The notes: a model not told the origin generated them from the sequence alone. Positions 23,668 through 32,600 are shown, counted from the stretch's first letter. The stretch is 64,000 bases of DNA from Streptomyces marinisediminis (GCF_026262575.1 NZ_JAPKFL010000024.1:1-64000); one strand, 5' to 3'. Translations and numbers: made by a program.

Positions 23668-24675
23668 TCAGGGGGCGAGGGCCAGGTCGAAGACGTGCAC
23701 GGCCGCGTTGGCCGGCAGGACCACGAACTCCACGGTCTTGCCCGCGTCGAGCGGCACGGCGTGGGCGAAGACGTTGTAGTCGATGCCCGCGTTGCCGTAC
23801 CCGTCCGGGCGGTTGCGGCCGTCCGTCGCCGCGACCAGCGTCGCGCCGTGCGCCCCGGTGTCCTGGAAGGACCAGTTGGGGAAGCCGAACGAGCCGCTGG
23901 AGGTGGAGCCGTCGGTGTAGTGGACGGTCAGGCTCCCGGTGGCCTGCCGGCCCACGCCCGAGCCGAGCAGGACGACCTTGCTCCCCTCCCCCGGCAGGGC
24001 GATCGCCTGCCCGGCGCTCGCCACGTTGTCCGCCGTCCCGGCCGGCACGTCGGGCCAGGTCAGCTCGGCGCCCAGGGCTTCGACCCGGGCGCCGGGGGTG
24101 AGGCCCACCGCGGCGAGCCGCTGCGCGGAGAAGCTGTTGCCCTCGCCGTCGAAGTTCCCGGCGCCGGTGGCCGCTTCGTCGGTGATGCCCACGGTGTCGT
24201 ACGCCTGCGACACGTGCGCCAGCGGAGTGCCGCTGCGCTCGGCCCGGGTGGCGGTGGCGCTGCCCGCACCGTCCCCGCCCCGGTAGGTCGCGGTGGCGGT
24301 GAAGTGGCGGACGACGAGACCGGGACGGCGCTCGGGCACCTGGAGCTGGAAGGTCACCTCGGCCTCCTGCCCGGTCCGCAGCGAACCCTTCACCGTGCGG
24401 GTCTCCGGCTGGACCGCCCAGCCGACGGGGCCCTCGAACGACACGGCCAGGTCCCGCATCCGCCGGTCGCCGCCGTTCTCCACGGTGACGGTGACGTCGG
24501 CGATGACCGGGCCGTCCAGGTCGACCGGGGAGATCGCCACCGCCGTCCCGCCCCCGGTGTCCGGCGCGGCGACGGCCGGGGCGGGCGCGAGCACGACCAG
24601 GGCCGCGAGGACGAGCGCGAGCAGGCGCGGCAGCAGGGCGGGCCCTCCGGGGCGCGAGGGTCTGGCAGGTCGCAC
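23668..24675 (-). CDS. Secreted NEW3-domain protein with a C-terminal beta-sandwich
   Basis: 335 residues. A signal peptide (hydrophobic about 16-33, cleavage near AVAAPD) is followed by a NEW3-like domain (VTVTVENGGDRRMRDLAVSF, TGQEAEVTFQLQVPE; about 40-135). A second beta-rich module (about 150-335) has LTVHYTDGSTSSGSFGFPNW and ends VFDLALAP, like the terminal modules attached to actinomycete glycoside hydrolases. No catalytic domain is present. The GTG at 24675 has AGGAG 5 bp upstream. It sits just downstream (38 bp) of the GH109-type enzyme in the same direction, so it may bind the same glycan outside the cell or assist that enzyme. It could also be the C-terminal half of a once larger hydrolase. 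Confidence 0.72.
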   Translation of the reverse strand: MRPARPSRPGGPALLPRLLALVLAALVVLAPAPAVAAPDTGGGTAVAISPVDLDGPVIADVTVTVENGGDRRMRDLAVSFEGPVGWAVQPETRTVKGSLRTGQEAEVTFQLQVPERRPGLVVRHFTATATYRGGDGAGSATATRAERSGTPLAHVSQAYDTVGITDEAATGAGNFDGEGNSFSAQRLAAVGLTPGARVEALGAELTWPDVPAGTADNVASAGQAIALPGEGSKVVLLGSGVGRQATGSLTVHYTDGSTSSGSFGFPNWSFQDTGAHGATLVAATDGRNRPDGYGNAGIDYNVFAHAVPLDAGKTVEFVVLPANAAVHVFDLALAP

Positions 24676-24713
24676 GGTGACTCCTGGGGGTACGGGGGCC
24701 GGACGCGCCGGGC

Positions 24714-26165
24714 TCACGGGACGGGGGGCATGTCGGAGGGGCGGGAGTCCAGGCCGAGGCGGAGGTTGACCCAGCCGCCCCGGGTGAAGTCGGGCACGGA
24801 CACGGGGCGGCCGGAGCGGCGCAGGGACTCCGCGCTGAGGGGGAACGGCGCGCACCAGGCGGCCGAGTCGTAGACGTCGATGTCGGGCACCAGGCCCGCC
24901 CGCATGAGCTGGACCGTGCGCCACTGCAGGACGTAGTCCATGCCGCCGTGGCCGCCGTTGTTCGCGGCGTCGTCCCCGATCTTCTTCCACAGCCAGTGGT
25001 CGAACTCCTTGCGGTAGGCGTCGAAGTCCCGCCAGGCGTGCCCGCTGTGGTCCGGCTCGACGTAGACGCGGCCGCCCGTGCTCGACGTGCCCGCGTAGTC
25101 CTCGAAGATGCCGCGGCTGCCCGCGAGCGTGTTGATGCGGCTGTAGGGGCGCGGGGAGCTGACGTCGTGCTCCGCCCGGATGGTGCGGCCCTTCTCCGTC
25201 CCGATCATGCAGGTGACCAGGTCGCCCTTGACGTACTCCTCGCGCCAGGAGGGGTGCGAGCGCGGGACGAACCGCTCGCGGTAGTCGGCCAGCCCCCGCG
25301 GCTCGGTCGCGGTGGCGCTGAGCGTGGCCATCCGGTCGCCCCGGTTGACGTCCATCGCCGCGGCGATCGGGGCCAGCCCGTGCATGGCGTAGAAGGAGGC
25401 GTTCACGCGGGTGTGCCACCGCCGCCGCCAGGCGTCGGTGTAGTAGGTGTCGGAGAACAGCAGTTCGCGCAGGTCGTGCAGGTAGCCGCCGTGGCCGTTG
25501 GTGATGTCGCCGAACAGGCCCTCGTGGGCCATCTTGAGCATCGCCAGTTCGTTGCGGCCGTAGGAGCAGTTCTCGGCCAGCAGCAGGTGGCGGCGGGTCC
25601 GCTCGGAGGTGTCGACGAGGTCCCACAACTCCTTGACCTCGGTGGCGATCGGCAGTTCGACGACGGCGTGCGCGCCGGCGAGCAGGGCCGCCCTCCCCTG
25701 CCGGTGGTGGAACTCCCAGGGCGTGGCGACGTAGACGAGGTCGAGTTCCTCGCGCTCCAGCATCCGCTCCCAGGAGTCCTCGGCGCCGCCGTACTCGGCC
25801 GGGCGCGGCGCGCCCCGTGACACCAGGTCGTCGGCGACGCGCCGGGCCCGGTCGGCGCGGACGTCGCAGACGGCGGTGACCGTGCAGCCGGGGACGGCGG
25901 CCCAGCCCGGGGCCATGGACCGGCCGCGGTTGCCCAGGCCGATGATCCCGAGCCGGACCGTGCGGTACGCCTCGAAGGGCACGTTGATCATCGACTTCTG
26001 CCCCCGCCCGCGGCGCGGGGTCCGCTCCGCGGCGAGGGCCTCGGGCGGTGCGGCCGGGCGGCCGGGCGAGGCGGCGGAGGCGGTCGCGGCCCCGGCGGCG
26101 ATCGCACCCGTCGCCAGGGCTCCTCCCAGCACCAGACGACGTGGGACAGCGCGGTGTTCAGGCAT
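24714..26165 (-). CDS. Secreted GH109-type glycosidase (Gfo/Idh/MocA fold), likely alpha-N-acetylgalactosaminidase
   Basis: 483 residues. A Tat signal (VPRRLVLGGALATGAIAAGA, about 7-26) precedes a Rossmann domain (VRLGIIGLGNRGRSM) that holds NAD(H), then the family's C-terminal sheet domain. Features match GH109 enzymes: TPWEFHHRQGRAALLAG, ENCSYGRNELAMLKM, GHGGMDY (about 410-416), and DVYDSAAWCAPFPLS. Known GH109 enzymes use an NAD+-assisted elimination/addition route to release terminal GalNAc. ATG at 26165 has GAGGAG upstream; a start at 26201 is possible but adds residues before the Tat motif. Tat export suits a protein that folds around NAD in the cytoplasm. With the import/catabolism operon it forms a release-and-uptake system. 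Confidence 0.83.
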   Translation of the reverse strand: MPEHRAVPRRLVLGGALATGAIAAGAATASAASPGRPAAPPEALAAERTPRRGRGQKSMINVPFEAYRTVRLGIIGLGNRGRSMAPGWAAVPGCTVTAVCDVRADRARRVADDLVSRGAPRPAEYGGAEDSWERMLEREELDLVYVATPWEFHHRQGRAALLAGAHAVVELPIATEVKELWDLVDTSERTRRHLLLAENCSYGRNELAMLKMAHEGLFGDITNGHGGYLHDLRELLFSDTYYTDAWRRRWHTRVNASFYAMHGLAPIAAAMDVNRGDRMATLSATATEPRGLADYRERFVPRSHPSWREEYVKGDLVTCMIGTEKGRTIRAEHDVSSPRPYSRINTLAGSRGIFEDYAGTSSTGGRVYVEPDHSGHAWRDFDAYRKEFDHWLWKKIGDDAANNGGHGGMDYVLQWRTVQLMRAGLVPDIDVYDSAAWCAPFPLSAESLRRSGRPVSVPDFTRGGWVNLRLGLDSRPSDMPPVP

Positions 26166-26249
26166 GGCGGTGACGCTCCTCGGAAACGGAATCGGGCTCA
26201 CGGGGGCGATGACGACTCTGTCCGGGGCGCCATGTGCGTGTCAATAGTT

Positions 26250-26273
26250 GTTCACACTCCGCTCAGTTCAAAC
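26250..26273. promoter_or_regulatory. Candidate promoter/operator of the GH109 gene
   Basis: On the minus strand, GTTTGAAC and GTGTGAAC lie as direct repeats 16 bp apart in an AT-rich stretch about 85-110 bp upstream of the GH109 start. The TTGAAC part could also be a -35 hexamer. The same octamer is found in the DeoR/ABC divergent region, which suggests common control. Confidence 0.35.
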
Positions 26274-26387
26274 AGAAACGCGCAAGATCACTGACGCGTC
26301 ACGGCACCGGGGGCGGAACGGCGGTACGGTGCGGGCCGACGGTCACGGCACGACGACCACGGCACGACGACGAGGGGGCGACCGGGC

Positions 26388-27821
26388 ATGGCGGAGCCGG
26401 ACGGCACGAGAGCGGGGACACCGGGGCGCATCCCACCGGTACCGGGGTTCGGTTCCCCCGCCGAGGACCCCGGAGCGTCGCCCAAGCGGGCGGGCAAGGC
26501 GCTGCGGGAGCGCGTGCCCCGCGCGGCCCACGCCACCCTGGGCGAGCGGGTGCGCGCCGGGCGGCGGCCGGACGCGGTGACGGCGGTCGAGGAGTCCAGC
26601 CGGGGCCGGGTGGCGGAGCTGACGCCGATCCGGGTGGGCCGCATGGCCGCCTCCCCGTTCGCCTTCCTGCGCGGCGCGGCCGGACTGATGGCCCACGACC
26701 TGGCGGCCACCCCGGTGACCGGCGTGGCCGCCCAGCTCTGCGGCGACGCGCACGCGGCCAACTTCGGCCTCTACGCCGACGCCCGCGGCGGCCTGGTCAT
26801 CGACCTCAACGACTTCGACGAGACCGCCGTCGGCCCCTGGGAGTGGGACGTCAAACGGCTCGCCACCTCCCTCGTCCTGGCCGGCCGGGTCGGCGGCGCG
26901 GACGAGGACGCCTGCCGGACGGCCGCGTTCGACGCCGTCGGGGCCTACCGGCGCACGCTGCGGCTCCTGGCGAAGCTGCCGGCGCTGGACGCGTGGAACG
27001 CCATCGCCGACGAGGACCTGGTCTCGCACGCCGACGCGCGCGACCTGCTGGGCACGCTGGAGCGCGTGGCGCGCAAGGCGCGCGGGAACACCAGCGCGCG
27101 GTTCGCCGCCAAGTCGACCGAGGAGTGCCCCGAGGGCGGACGGCGCTTCGTGGACGCCCCGCCCGTGCTGCGCCGCGTCGCGGACGCGGAGGCCGCGGCG
27201 GTGGCCGCGGCGCTCGGCCCGTACCGGGAGACGGTCTCCCCGGAGCTGCTGCCGCTGCTCGCCCGCCACACGGTCCAGGACGTGGCCTTCCGGGTGGTCG
27301 GCACGGGCAGCGTCGGCACCCGCTCCTACGTCGTGCTCCTCGCCGACCACCGGGGCGAACCGCTGGTCCTCCAGGTCAAGGAGGCCCGCGCCTCCGTCCT
27401 CGCCCCCCACCTGCCGGACTGCGGGTTCCCCGCGCCGGAGCCCGGGCACGAGGGGCGGCGCGTGGTGTCCGGCCAGCGCCGGATGCAGGTGGTCAGCGAC
27501 ATCCTGCTGGGGTGGACGACGGTGGCGGACCGCCCCTTCCAGGTCCGCCAGTTCCGCAACCGCAAGGGCAGCGTCGACCCCGCGGAGCTGGCCCCGGCCG
27601 AGCTGGACGACTACGGCCGCATGACCGGCGCCCTGCTGGCCCGGGCCCACGCCCACAGCGCCGACCCCCGGCTCCTGGCCGGGTACTGCGGCAAGAGCGA
27701 GGAGCTCGACGAGGCGGTGGCCGCCTACGCCGTCGACTACGCCGACCGGACGGAGGCCGACCACGCCGACCTCCTGGCCGCCGTCCGCTCCGGACGCGTT
27801 CCGGCCGAGTTGGGCGTGTAG
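26388..27821 (+). CDS. DUF2252 family protein
   Basis: 477 residues. DUF2252 motifs are plain: RMAASPFAFLRGAAGLMAHDL, CGDAHAANFGLY (about 122-133), VIDLNDFDETAVGPWEWDV split here by the core DFDE, and a C-terminal YAVDYADRTEADH. The CGDAHxxNFG and NDFDE motifs resemble aminoglycoside-phosphotransferase/kinase-like active sites, so a kinase-like reaction is suspected for the family, but no activity is established. The ATG at 26388 follows a GGGGGCGACCGGGC stretch. It is divergent from the GH109 gene and not obviously part of that system. Confidence 0.85.
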   Translation: MAEPDGTRAGTPGRIPPVPGFGSPAEDPGASPKRAGKALRERVPRAAHATLGERVRAGRRPDAVTAVEESSRGRVAELTPIRVGRMAASPFAFLRGAAGLMAHDLAATPVTGVAAQLCGDAHAANFGLYADARGGLVIDLNDFDETAVGPWEWDVKRLATSLVLAGRVGGADEDACRTAAFDAVGAYRRTLRLLAKLPALDAWNAIADEDLVSHADARDLLGTLERVARKARGNTSARFAAKSTEECPEGGRRFVDAPPVLRRVADAEAAAVAAALGPYRETVSPELLPLLARHTVQDVAFRVVGTGSVGTRSYVVLLADHRGEPLVLQVKEARASVLAPHLPDCGFPAPEPGHEGRRVVSGQRRMQVVSDILLGWTTVADRPFQVRQFRNRKGSVDPAELAPAELDDYGRMTGALLARAHAHSADPRLLAGYCGKSEELDEAVAAYAVDYADRTEADHADLLAAVRSGRVPAELGV

Positions 27822-28065
27822 CGGCCCCCGGCCACCCGGCCGACTTCGCCGCGGCCCGCCCGCGGCGGCCGGGGCGCGGGGTCCGCCGGAGAGGGCGGCG
27901 GCGCGGCGGAGTCGTCCGCGCACCGCGTGCGGCGGCACGTGGCCGGGCAGCGCGCCGGGTACCGGGCGGCCGACGCGGTCCGGTGACGGACGCGGGCGGG
28001 CGGCGGGCCGCCGGGCGGCCACGCCGACACGCCACCCGCCGTCCGGCCGGCGCGCCACCGGACCA

Positions 28066-28111
28066 CCGGGCGCACCCGGTGGGCGGGGCTCCGCCCACCG
28101 GGTGCGCCCGG
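28066..28111. terminator. Very strong bidirectional stem-loop terminator
   Basis: A perfect 21-bp stem (28066-28086 with 28091-28111) closes the 4-nt loop GGCT. It lies between the convergent DUF2252 gene (ends 27821) and the AztD-like gene (ends 28122). The intervening 27822-28065 contain no gene that I can support. Confidence 0.85.
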
Positions 28112-28121
28112 GCCCGGGCCG

Positions 28122-29321
28122 TCAGTGCCCCGCGACGACCCCGGTGAGCTCGTTCGTCTCCGTCGGCAGCGACACGGACGCCGTCCTCTCCCCGGACTCG
28201 ACGTCGAAGGCGTGCAGCCTGCGCTCGTCCGGCTCGCTGACGTACGCGGTGTGGCCGCGCACGAAGAGGGTGGGCCGGGGCTGCTGCCAGTCCAGCGGTT
28301 CCGTCCACTGTCCGACGGCCGGGAAGCTCCTGGTGACCTCGCCCCGCTCCGGGTCGATGACGTGGACGGCACCGTCCGTCCCCAGCACCAGGGCCTCGCC
28401 GTGCGGGCCGCGGGCCAGGGAGCGGAACGAGTAGCTGGTGCCGAGGTCGACCAGGCGCAGCGTGCCGCTCTCAGTGTCGATGAGCGAAACGCGCTCGGGC
28501 CGCTCCAGTTCCGCCTCGGGGTCGCTCTTGTAGTCGCCGAGCAGGACCGGGGACGCGTCGCTGCCGGCCTGGTTGCCGATGCGGCCGTACGCGTCCGGGG
28601 AGCGCACCTTGGTGAACTCACCGTCGCGGTAGATCAGGACGCCGTCCTCGCAGCCGACGGCGATCGCCCCGCCCTTGGCCGCGGCCTCGCCGTGGACGCC
28701 GGGGCAGTCCTCGTTGCGGGCCACCTCCCGGTCCTCACCGTCCAGGACGACGGCGCCGGTGCGCTCGCTCTCGTCACCGAGGGTGGTGAGCAGCTCGCCG
28801 TTCGCCAACTCGACGGCCACCCCGTGATGCGGCTCCTCGGTGGTGTGGGAGCGGCCCTCGGGCCGCTCGCCACGGGCGAGGTCGGCGGGGTCGAAGACGT
28901 GGACCTCGCCGGTCCCGTCGGTGAACAGCACGGTCCTGCCCGCGTGGCGGACGACGTGGCCGGGTTTGGCGCCCGGGTACGCGATGTCCGTGAACCGCGG
29001 CGCGGTGGCGTCCAGGACGCGGAAGCCGTCGTCGGTGGAGACGATCACGTGGCGGTCGTCACCGGCTGGGTTGACGCGGTTGAACCCGGGCAGGTCGAGC
29101 GTCTCGGCGAGCTCCAGTGACGCTCCGTCCAGGACGTGGAGGCCGCCGTCGAACGTGGCGACGAGCGGCTGGCGCACGGCGCCTGCGGCGGTGTGGGGCG
29201 TCGCCTCGTCCGCGGCCTTCGAGGGGTCGGCGTCCTGCCCGCCGCAGGCGGTGAGGGCGGCGCACAGCGCGAGGGCGAGCGCGGCGCCTCGGACGGCGCG
29301 CTCGCGTACAGGGTGGTTCAC
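28122..29321 (-). CDS. aztD: Zinc metallochaperone, AztD-like lipoprotein (copy 1)
   Basis: 399 residues. Lipobox LTACGG (Cys about 26) is followed by a beta-propeller-like chain of repeats (VATFDGGLHVLDG, VIVSTDDGFRVLDA, VLFTDGTGEVHVFDP, LVLGTDGAVHVIDPERGEV). His-rich segments such as RSHTTEEPHHGVAV could hold zinc. AztD passes zinc to the binding protein AztC outside the membrane. The GTG at 29321 has AGAAAGGAA upstream. It is the last gene of the azt operon, 110 bp after aztC, and is paralogous to the gene at 30385-31626 with clearly diverged sequence. Confidence 0.8.
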   Translation of the reverse strand: MNHPVRERAVRGAALALALCAALTACGGQDADPSKAADEATPHTAAGAVRQPLVATFDGGLHVLDGASLELAETLDLPGFNRVNPAGDDRHVIVSTDDGFRVLDATAPRFTDIAYPGAKPGHVVRHAGRTVLFTDGTGEVHVFDPADLARGERPEGRSHTTEEPHHGVAVELANGELLTTLGDESERTGAVVLDGEDREVARNEDCPGVHGEAAAKGGAIAVGCEDGVLIYRDGEFTKVRSPDAYGRIGNQAGSDASPVLLGDYKSDPEAELERPERVSLIDTESGTLRLVDLGTSYSFRSLARGPHGEALVLGTDGAVHVIDPERGEVTRSFPAVGQWTEPLDWQQPRPTLFVRGHTAYVSEPDERRLHAFDVESGERTASVSLPTETNELTGVVAGH

Positions 29322-29431
29322 TGCGGTGTTCCTTTCTCGACCGCGGGGTGCGGCCGGACGCCGCGGGGCTCGCGGCGCGGTCGGGGTGCGGGGCCGGGCG
29401 GAGGCGTCCGGACGGACGGTGGCCCGGCGGG

Positions 29432-30388
29432 TCAGCGGGCGGTCAGCCCGGCGGTCATGGCCTCGGTGTTGGCGCGCATCAGCGCGAGGTAGGTGTCCGC
29501 GCCGCCGCCCTTCTCGGTGAGCGACTCGGAGTGCAGCGCGACCACGCGGACGTCGCCGCCCAGCTCGTCGCGCAGGACGTCGGCCAGCCGCCGCGGCTGG
29601 GAGGAGTCGGCGAAGATCGTGCGCACCCCCGCCTCGCGCATGGCCACGGTGAGGGAGCGCAGGTCGGAGGAGCTGGGCGAGGCGAGAGTGCTGCCGCTGG
29701 GGACGACGGCTCCGACGACGCGGAAGCCGAAGCGGTCGGCGAGGTAGCCGAAGACGTGGTGGTTGGTCACCAGGGCCCGGCGGTCCTCGGGCACGCGGGC
29801 GAAGGTCCGCGTCATCCAGGAGGCGAGGTCCGCCAGTTCCCCGCCGTAGCGCTCGGCGTTGCCGTGCACGGCCTCCCGGTCGACCCCTTCGACGTGCTCG
29901 GCGATCCGGTCGGCGATGAGGTCGACGGCCGTGCGCATCCGGTCGGGATCGGTCCAGAAGTGCGGATCGGGCCGACCGCCGCCGTCCGCAGGGCCGCCGT
30001 CGTCGGTCCGGTAGGTCAGCGGGTCGACGGCCGCGGCGACCTCGAAGACGGGCACGCCCGCCCGGCGGGCGTTGCCGACGTGCCGCAGGACGTTCTCCTC
30101 CAGGCCGAGTCCGTTGAACACCACGAGGTCGGCCCCTTCCAGGGTGGCCGCCTCGACCGCGGACAGCGCGAAGGAGTGCGGGTCGGCGCCTGGCCGCATC
30201 AAGACGGTGACCTCGGCCTCGTCACCGGCGATCTCGCGCGTGACGTCCCCGAGGATGTTGGTCGTCACCACCACCTGCGGCCGGTCGCCCGCGGCCTGGC
30301 ACGCCGGGAGGGCCCCGAGCGCGAGGAGGACTCCCACGAGCAGCGGGATCGGACGGCGGAGCAGTCCGTGCGCGGCGTTCCGTCTCAT
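29432..30388 (-). CDS. aztC: Zinc ABC transporter substrate-binding lipoprotein AztC
   Basis: 318 residues, cluster A-I metal-binding protein. Lipobox LPACQ (Cys30). Predicted zinc ligands are H71 (ADPHSF), H143 (PDPHFW), a His in VTNHHVFGYLADRFG, and the Asp in FADSSQPRR, matching the His3Asp set of AztC. There is only a short acidic/Gly loop before H143 (about 128-139), shorter than the His-rich loop of ZnuA. The ATG at 30388 overlaps the aztD-like stop by 4 bp. Confidence 0.88.
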   Translation of the reverse strand: MRRNAAHGLLRRPIPLLVGVLLALGALPACQAAGDRPQVVVTTNILGDVTREIAGDEAEVTVLMRPGADPHSFALSAVEAATLEGADLVVFNGLGLEENVLRHVGNARRAGVPVFEVAAAVDPLTYRTDDGGPADGGGRPDPHFWTDPDRMRTAVDLIADRIAEHVEGVDREAVHGNAERYGGELADLASWMTRTFARVPEDRRALVTNHHVFGYLADRFGFRVVGAVVPSGSTLASPSSSDLRSLTVAMREAGVRTIFADSSQPRRLADVLRDELGGDVRVVALHSESLTEKGGGADTYLALMRANTEAMTAGLTAR

Positions 30389-31626
30389 CGGCCCGTCTCC
30401 ACCATCAGGCCCGGCCGGATGTCCAGCTCGAAGGTGCGGGCGAGGCGCAGGGAGTCGTGGTAGTCGATCTCCGCGACCCGCCTTCCGGCCGGGTCACTGA
30501 CGTAGGCGCGGCTGTCGTCCACGGCGATCACCGGCGCGCCCGGCTCACCGGCACGGGTCCCCGCCGGCTCGGGCAGGGCGTTCAGCGCCACCTGCGCGGT
30601 GCGCCTGCCGCTGGCCACGTCGAAGCCGCGCAGGGTGCCGTCCGTGCCAAGGGTGAGCAGGGGCGCGCCCTCGCCCGCGGTGTTGGCCGCGAGGACGGGC
30701 CCCGTCTCCACCCGCCGCCAGGTGCGGTCGGTGACGTCCAGGACCCACACGGCCGCGTCCCCGGCCGGCGCCGTGAGCGTGTCGCTCCCGGGCCGGAGCC
30801 GGAAGTCGGTGGCCCGTTCCGCCTCCGGCACGCCGTCGGGGTACGGGATCTCGACCGCCTCGAAGTCCGCGCCCTCGGCCCGGACCAGGACAGCGCCGTC
30901 GGCGCAGCCGAGCACGACGCCGCGCCGGGTCACGGCGTCGCCGCGCGGCTCGCGGCACGGCGTCTCCAGCGTGGCCGTCTCCTCGCCCGCGCCGTCGAGG
31001 ACACGCACCCCCGCCCCCTCGGCGCCGGGGACGGCCACGAGGTGGTCGCGGAAGGGGATCACGGCGGCGTACCGCCCCGCGAGGTCGCGGCCCGCGCCGA
31101 TCCGTCCGTGCTCCAGGTCGTCGCGCCGGTAGAGCGCCGCGCCCTCCGCCTCGGTCGTCACGGCGGTGACGGACGCGTCGCCGCGGACACCGGCGTCCTT
31201 CCCCGCGGGTATCCGGCCGACGGTGCGTATGTCCGCGCGGTAGTAGTGGACGTGGTCGCCGTGGTCCACCGCCCAGGCGCCGGCGTCCAGGACCGACAGG
31301 CCGTCGTCGGTGCGGAAGTAGCCGAACCGCCCGTCCGTGGTCAGCGCGGTGGCGCCCTCGACCGGCGGGACGTCGTGCGTCTGCCCGGTGACGAGGTCCA
31401 GCACCCGCGTCTGGCCGCTGGCGGGATCGTTCAGCACCAGACGTGACTGCTGCTCGGCGGACTCCTCGGCCCCGGGGACGTGGCCGTGCGGCGGCGGGGC
31501 GGACGGCGGTGGACCGCCGGCGGAGCCGCCGCCGTCCGCGGCGCACCCGGCCCCGAGAACGGCGGCGAGCGCGAGCGAGGCGGCGAGCGAAGTGCGGTGT
31601 CGGGCGGCAGGCTTGGGGACGGTCAT
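30385..31626 (-). CDS. Zinc metallochaperone, AztD-like lipoprotein (copy 2)
   Basis: 413 residues with a lipoprotein signal (LGAGCAADG, Cys about 29), a Gly/Pro/His linker (PPPHGHVPG) and a propeller-like repeat body (GYFRTDDGLSVLDAGAW, GDHVHYYRADIRTVG, TLGTDGTLRGFDVASGR). HGDHVHYY is a likely metal site. It is encoded between the permease and aztC, overlapping both by 4 bp, so one translation-coupled set delivers permease, chaperone and binding protein. Two AztD-like proteins in one operon is unusual; the second may serve a different partner or metal affinity. Confidence 0.8.
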   Translation of the reverse strand: MTVPKPAARHRTSLAASLALAAVLGAGCAADGGGSAGGPPPSAPPPHGHVPGAEESAEQQSRLVLNDPASGQTRVLDLVTGQTHDVPPVEGATALTTDGRFGYFRTDDGLSVLDAGAWAVDHGDHVHYYRADIRTVGRIPAGKDAGVRGDASVTAVTTEAEGAALYRRDDLEHGRIGAGRDLAGRYAAVIPFRDHLVAVPGAEGAGVRVLDGAGEETATLETPCREPRGDAVTRRGVVLGCADGAVLVRAEGADFEAVEIPYPDGVPEAERATDFRLRPGSDTLTAPAGDAAVWVLDVTDRTWRRVETGPVLAANTAGEGAPLLTLGTDGTLRGFDVASGRRTAQVALNALPEPAGTRAGEPGAPVIAVDDSRAYVSDPAGRRVAEIDYHDSLRLARTFELDIRPGLMVETGR

Positions 31627-32552
31627 GAGTGGCGCACTCCCGTGTCGGCTGGGCGGCGGTCGTCGAAGGAGGCCGCGGCGTCCGCGCGCCCGGGGGCACC
31701 CGGCCCGGCGGCGGCCGCCGCGGCGGGGCGGCGCGTGGGGGAGAACCGGAGGGCGGCGGCCGCCCGGGAGAGGAAGAACTGGGCGACGGCGAGGGCCGCG
31801 ATGGTGGCCCCGGCCGCGGTGTCCAGGTGCCAGGAGAGGAGCAGTCCGCAGCACGTGGCCGTCGCGCCCAGCGCGGCCGCCCCGGCCATCACCCCGTGGA
31901 CGCTCCGCGCCCACGGCAGGGCCGCGGCGGGCGGCGCGATGAGCAGGCCGAGGACGAGCAGGGTGCCCACGATGTGGAAGGAGGCCACGATCGCCAGCGT
32001 CAGCAGGCCCAGCAGGGCTGCGTGCGCCCACCGCGGACGCAGCCCGAGGGTGTGTGCCTTGCGCTCGTCGAAGGCCAGCGCGAGGAAGGCCCGGTGCCCC
32101 AGCGCGGTGACCGCCAGTGCGACGGCGAGGGCGACGGCGAGCACGAGCAGGTCCCCCGCGCCGACGGCGAGGACGTCGCCGAAGAGGAACCCGGTCAGGT
32201 CGACGGCGAACGACTGGGAACGGGAGACGATGATCACGCCGAGCGACAGCATGCCCACGAACAGCAGCCCGATGCCCGTGTCCTGCGACAGCCGCGGGGC
32301 GCGCCCGAGCACGCTGACCCCGGCGGCCATCACCACCGCGCTCACCGCGGCGCCGACGAGCAGGTGACTCCCGAGCAGGGCCGCGACCGCGACGCCCGGG
32401 AGCAGGCCGTGGGACATCGCGTCGCCGAGGAAGGCCATGCCCCGGAGTACGACCCAGGTTCCGGCCAGCGCCGTGACGGCGGACACCAGCAGGCCGCCCA
32501 CCAGCGCTCTTTGCACGAAGGTCACCTCGAAGGGACCCGTCAACCACTCCAT
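31623..32552 (-). CDS. aztB: Zinc ABC transporter permease AztB
   Basis: 309 residues, ABC-3 (ZnuB-type) permease with about eight helices. Characteristic sequences: VVLRGMAFLGDAMSHGLLPG (about 34-53), FLFGDVLAVG, AFDERKAHTLGL and SFHIVGTLLVLGLLIAPPA. The C-terminal about 40 residues form an Ala/Arg-rich tail. The ATG at 32552 begins 16 bp from the Zur box, so zinc-bound Zur would directly block this promoter. Confidence 0.9.
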   Translation of the reverse strand: MEWLTGPFEVTFVQRALVGGLLVSAVTALAGTWVVLRGMAFLGDAMSHGLLPGVAVAALLGSHLLVGAAVSAVVMAAGVSVLGRAPRLSQDTGIGLLFVGMLSLGVIIVSRSQSFAVDLTGFLFGDVLAVGAGDLLVLAVALAVALAVTALGHRAFLALAFDERKAHTLGLRPRWAHAALLGLLTLAIVASFHIVGTLLVLGLLIAPPAAALPWARSVHGVMAGAAALGATATCCGLLLSWHLDTAAGATIAALAVAQFFLSRAAAALRFSPTRRPAAAAAAGPGAPGRADAAASFDDRRPADTGVRHS

Positions 32553-32567
32553 GCCGCCACACTATAA

Positions 32568-32582
32568 TGAAAATGATTGTCA
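32568..32582. promoter_or_regulatory. Zur box
   Basis: TGAAAATGATTGTCA matches the Streptomyces Zur box (TGAAAATGATTTTCA) at 14 of 15 positions. It lies between the divergent aztB (start 32552) and aztA (start 32601), so one site can repress both when zinc is sufficient. The flanking TATAATGAAAATG is the most AT-rich spot of the locus and may hold a -10 element. Confidence 0.9.
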
Positions 32583-32600
32583 CTACAGACTGAGGTCTCC

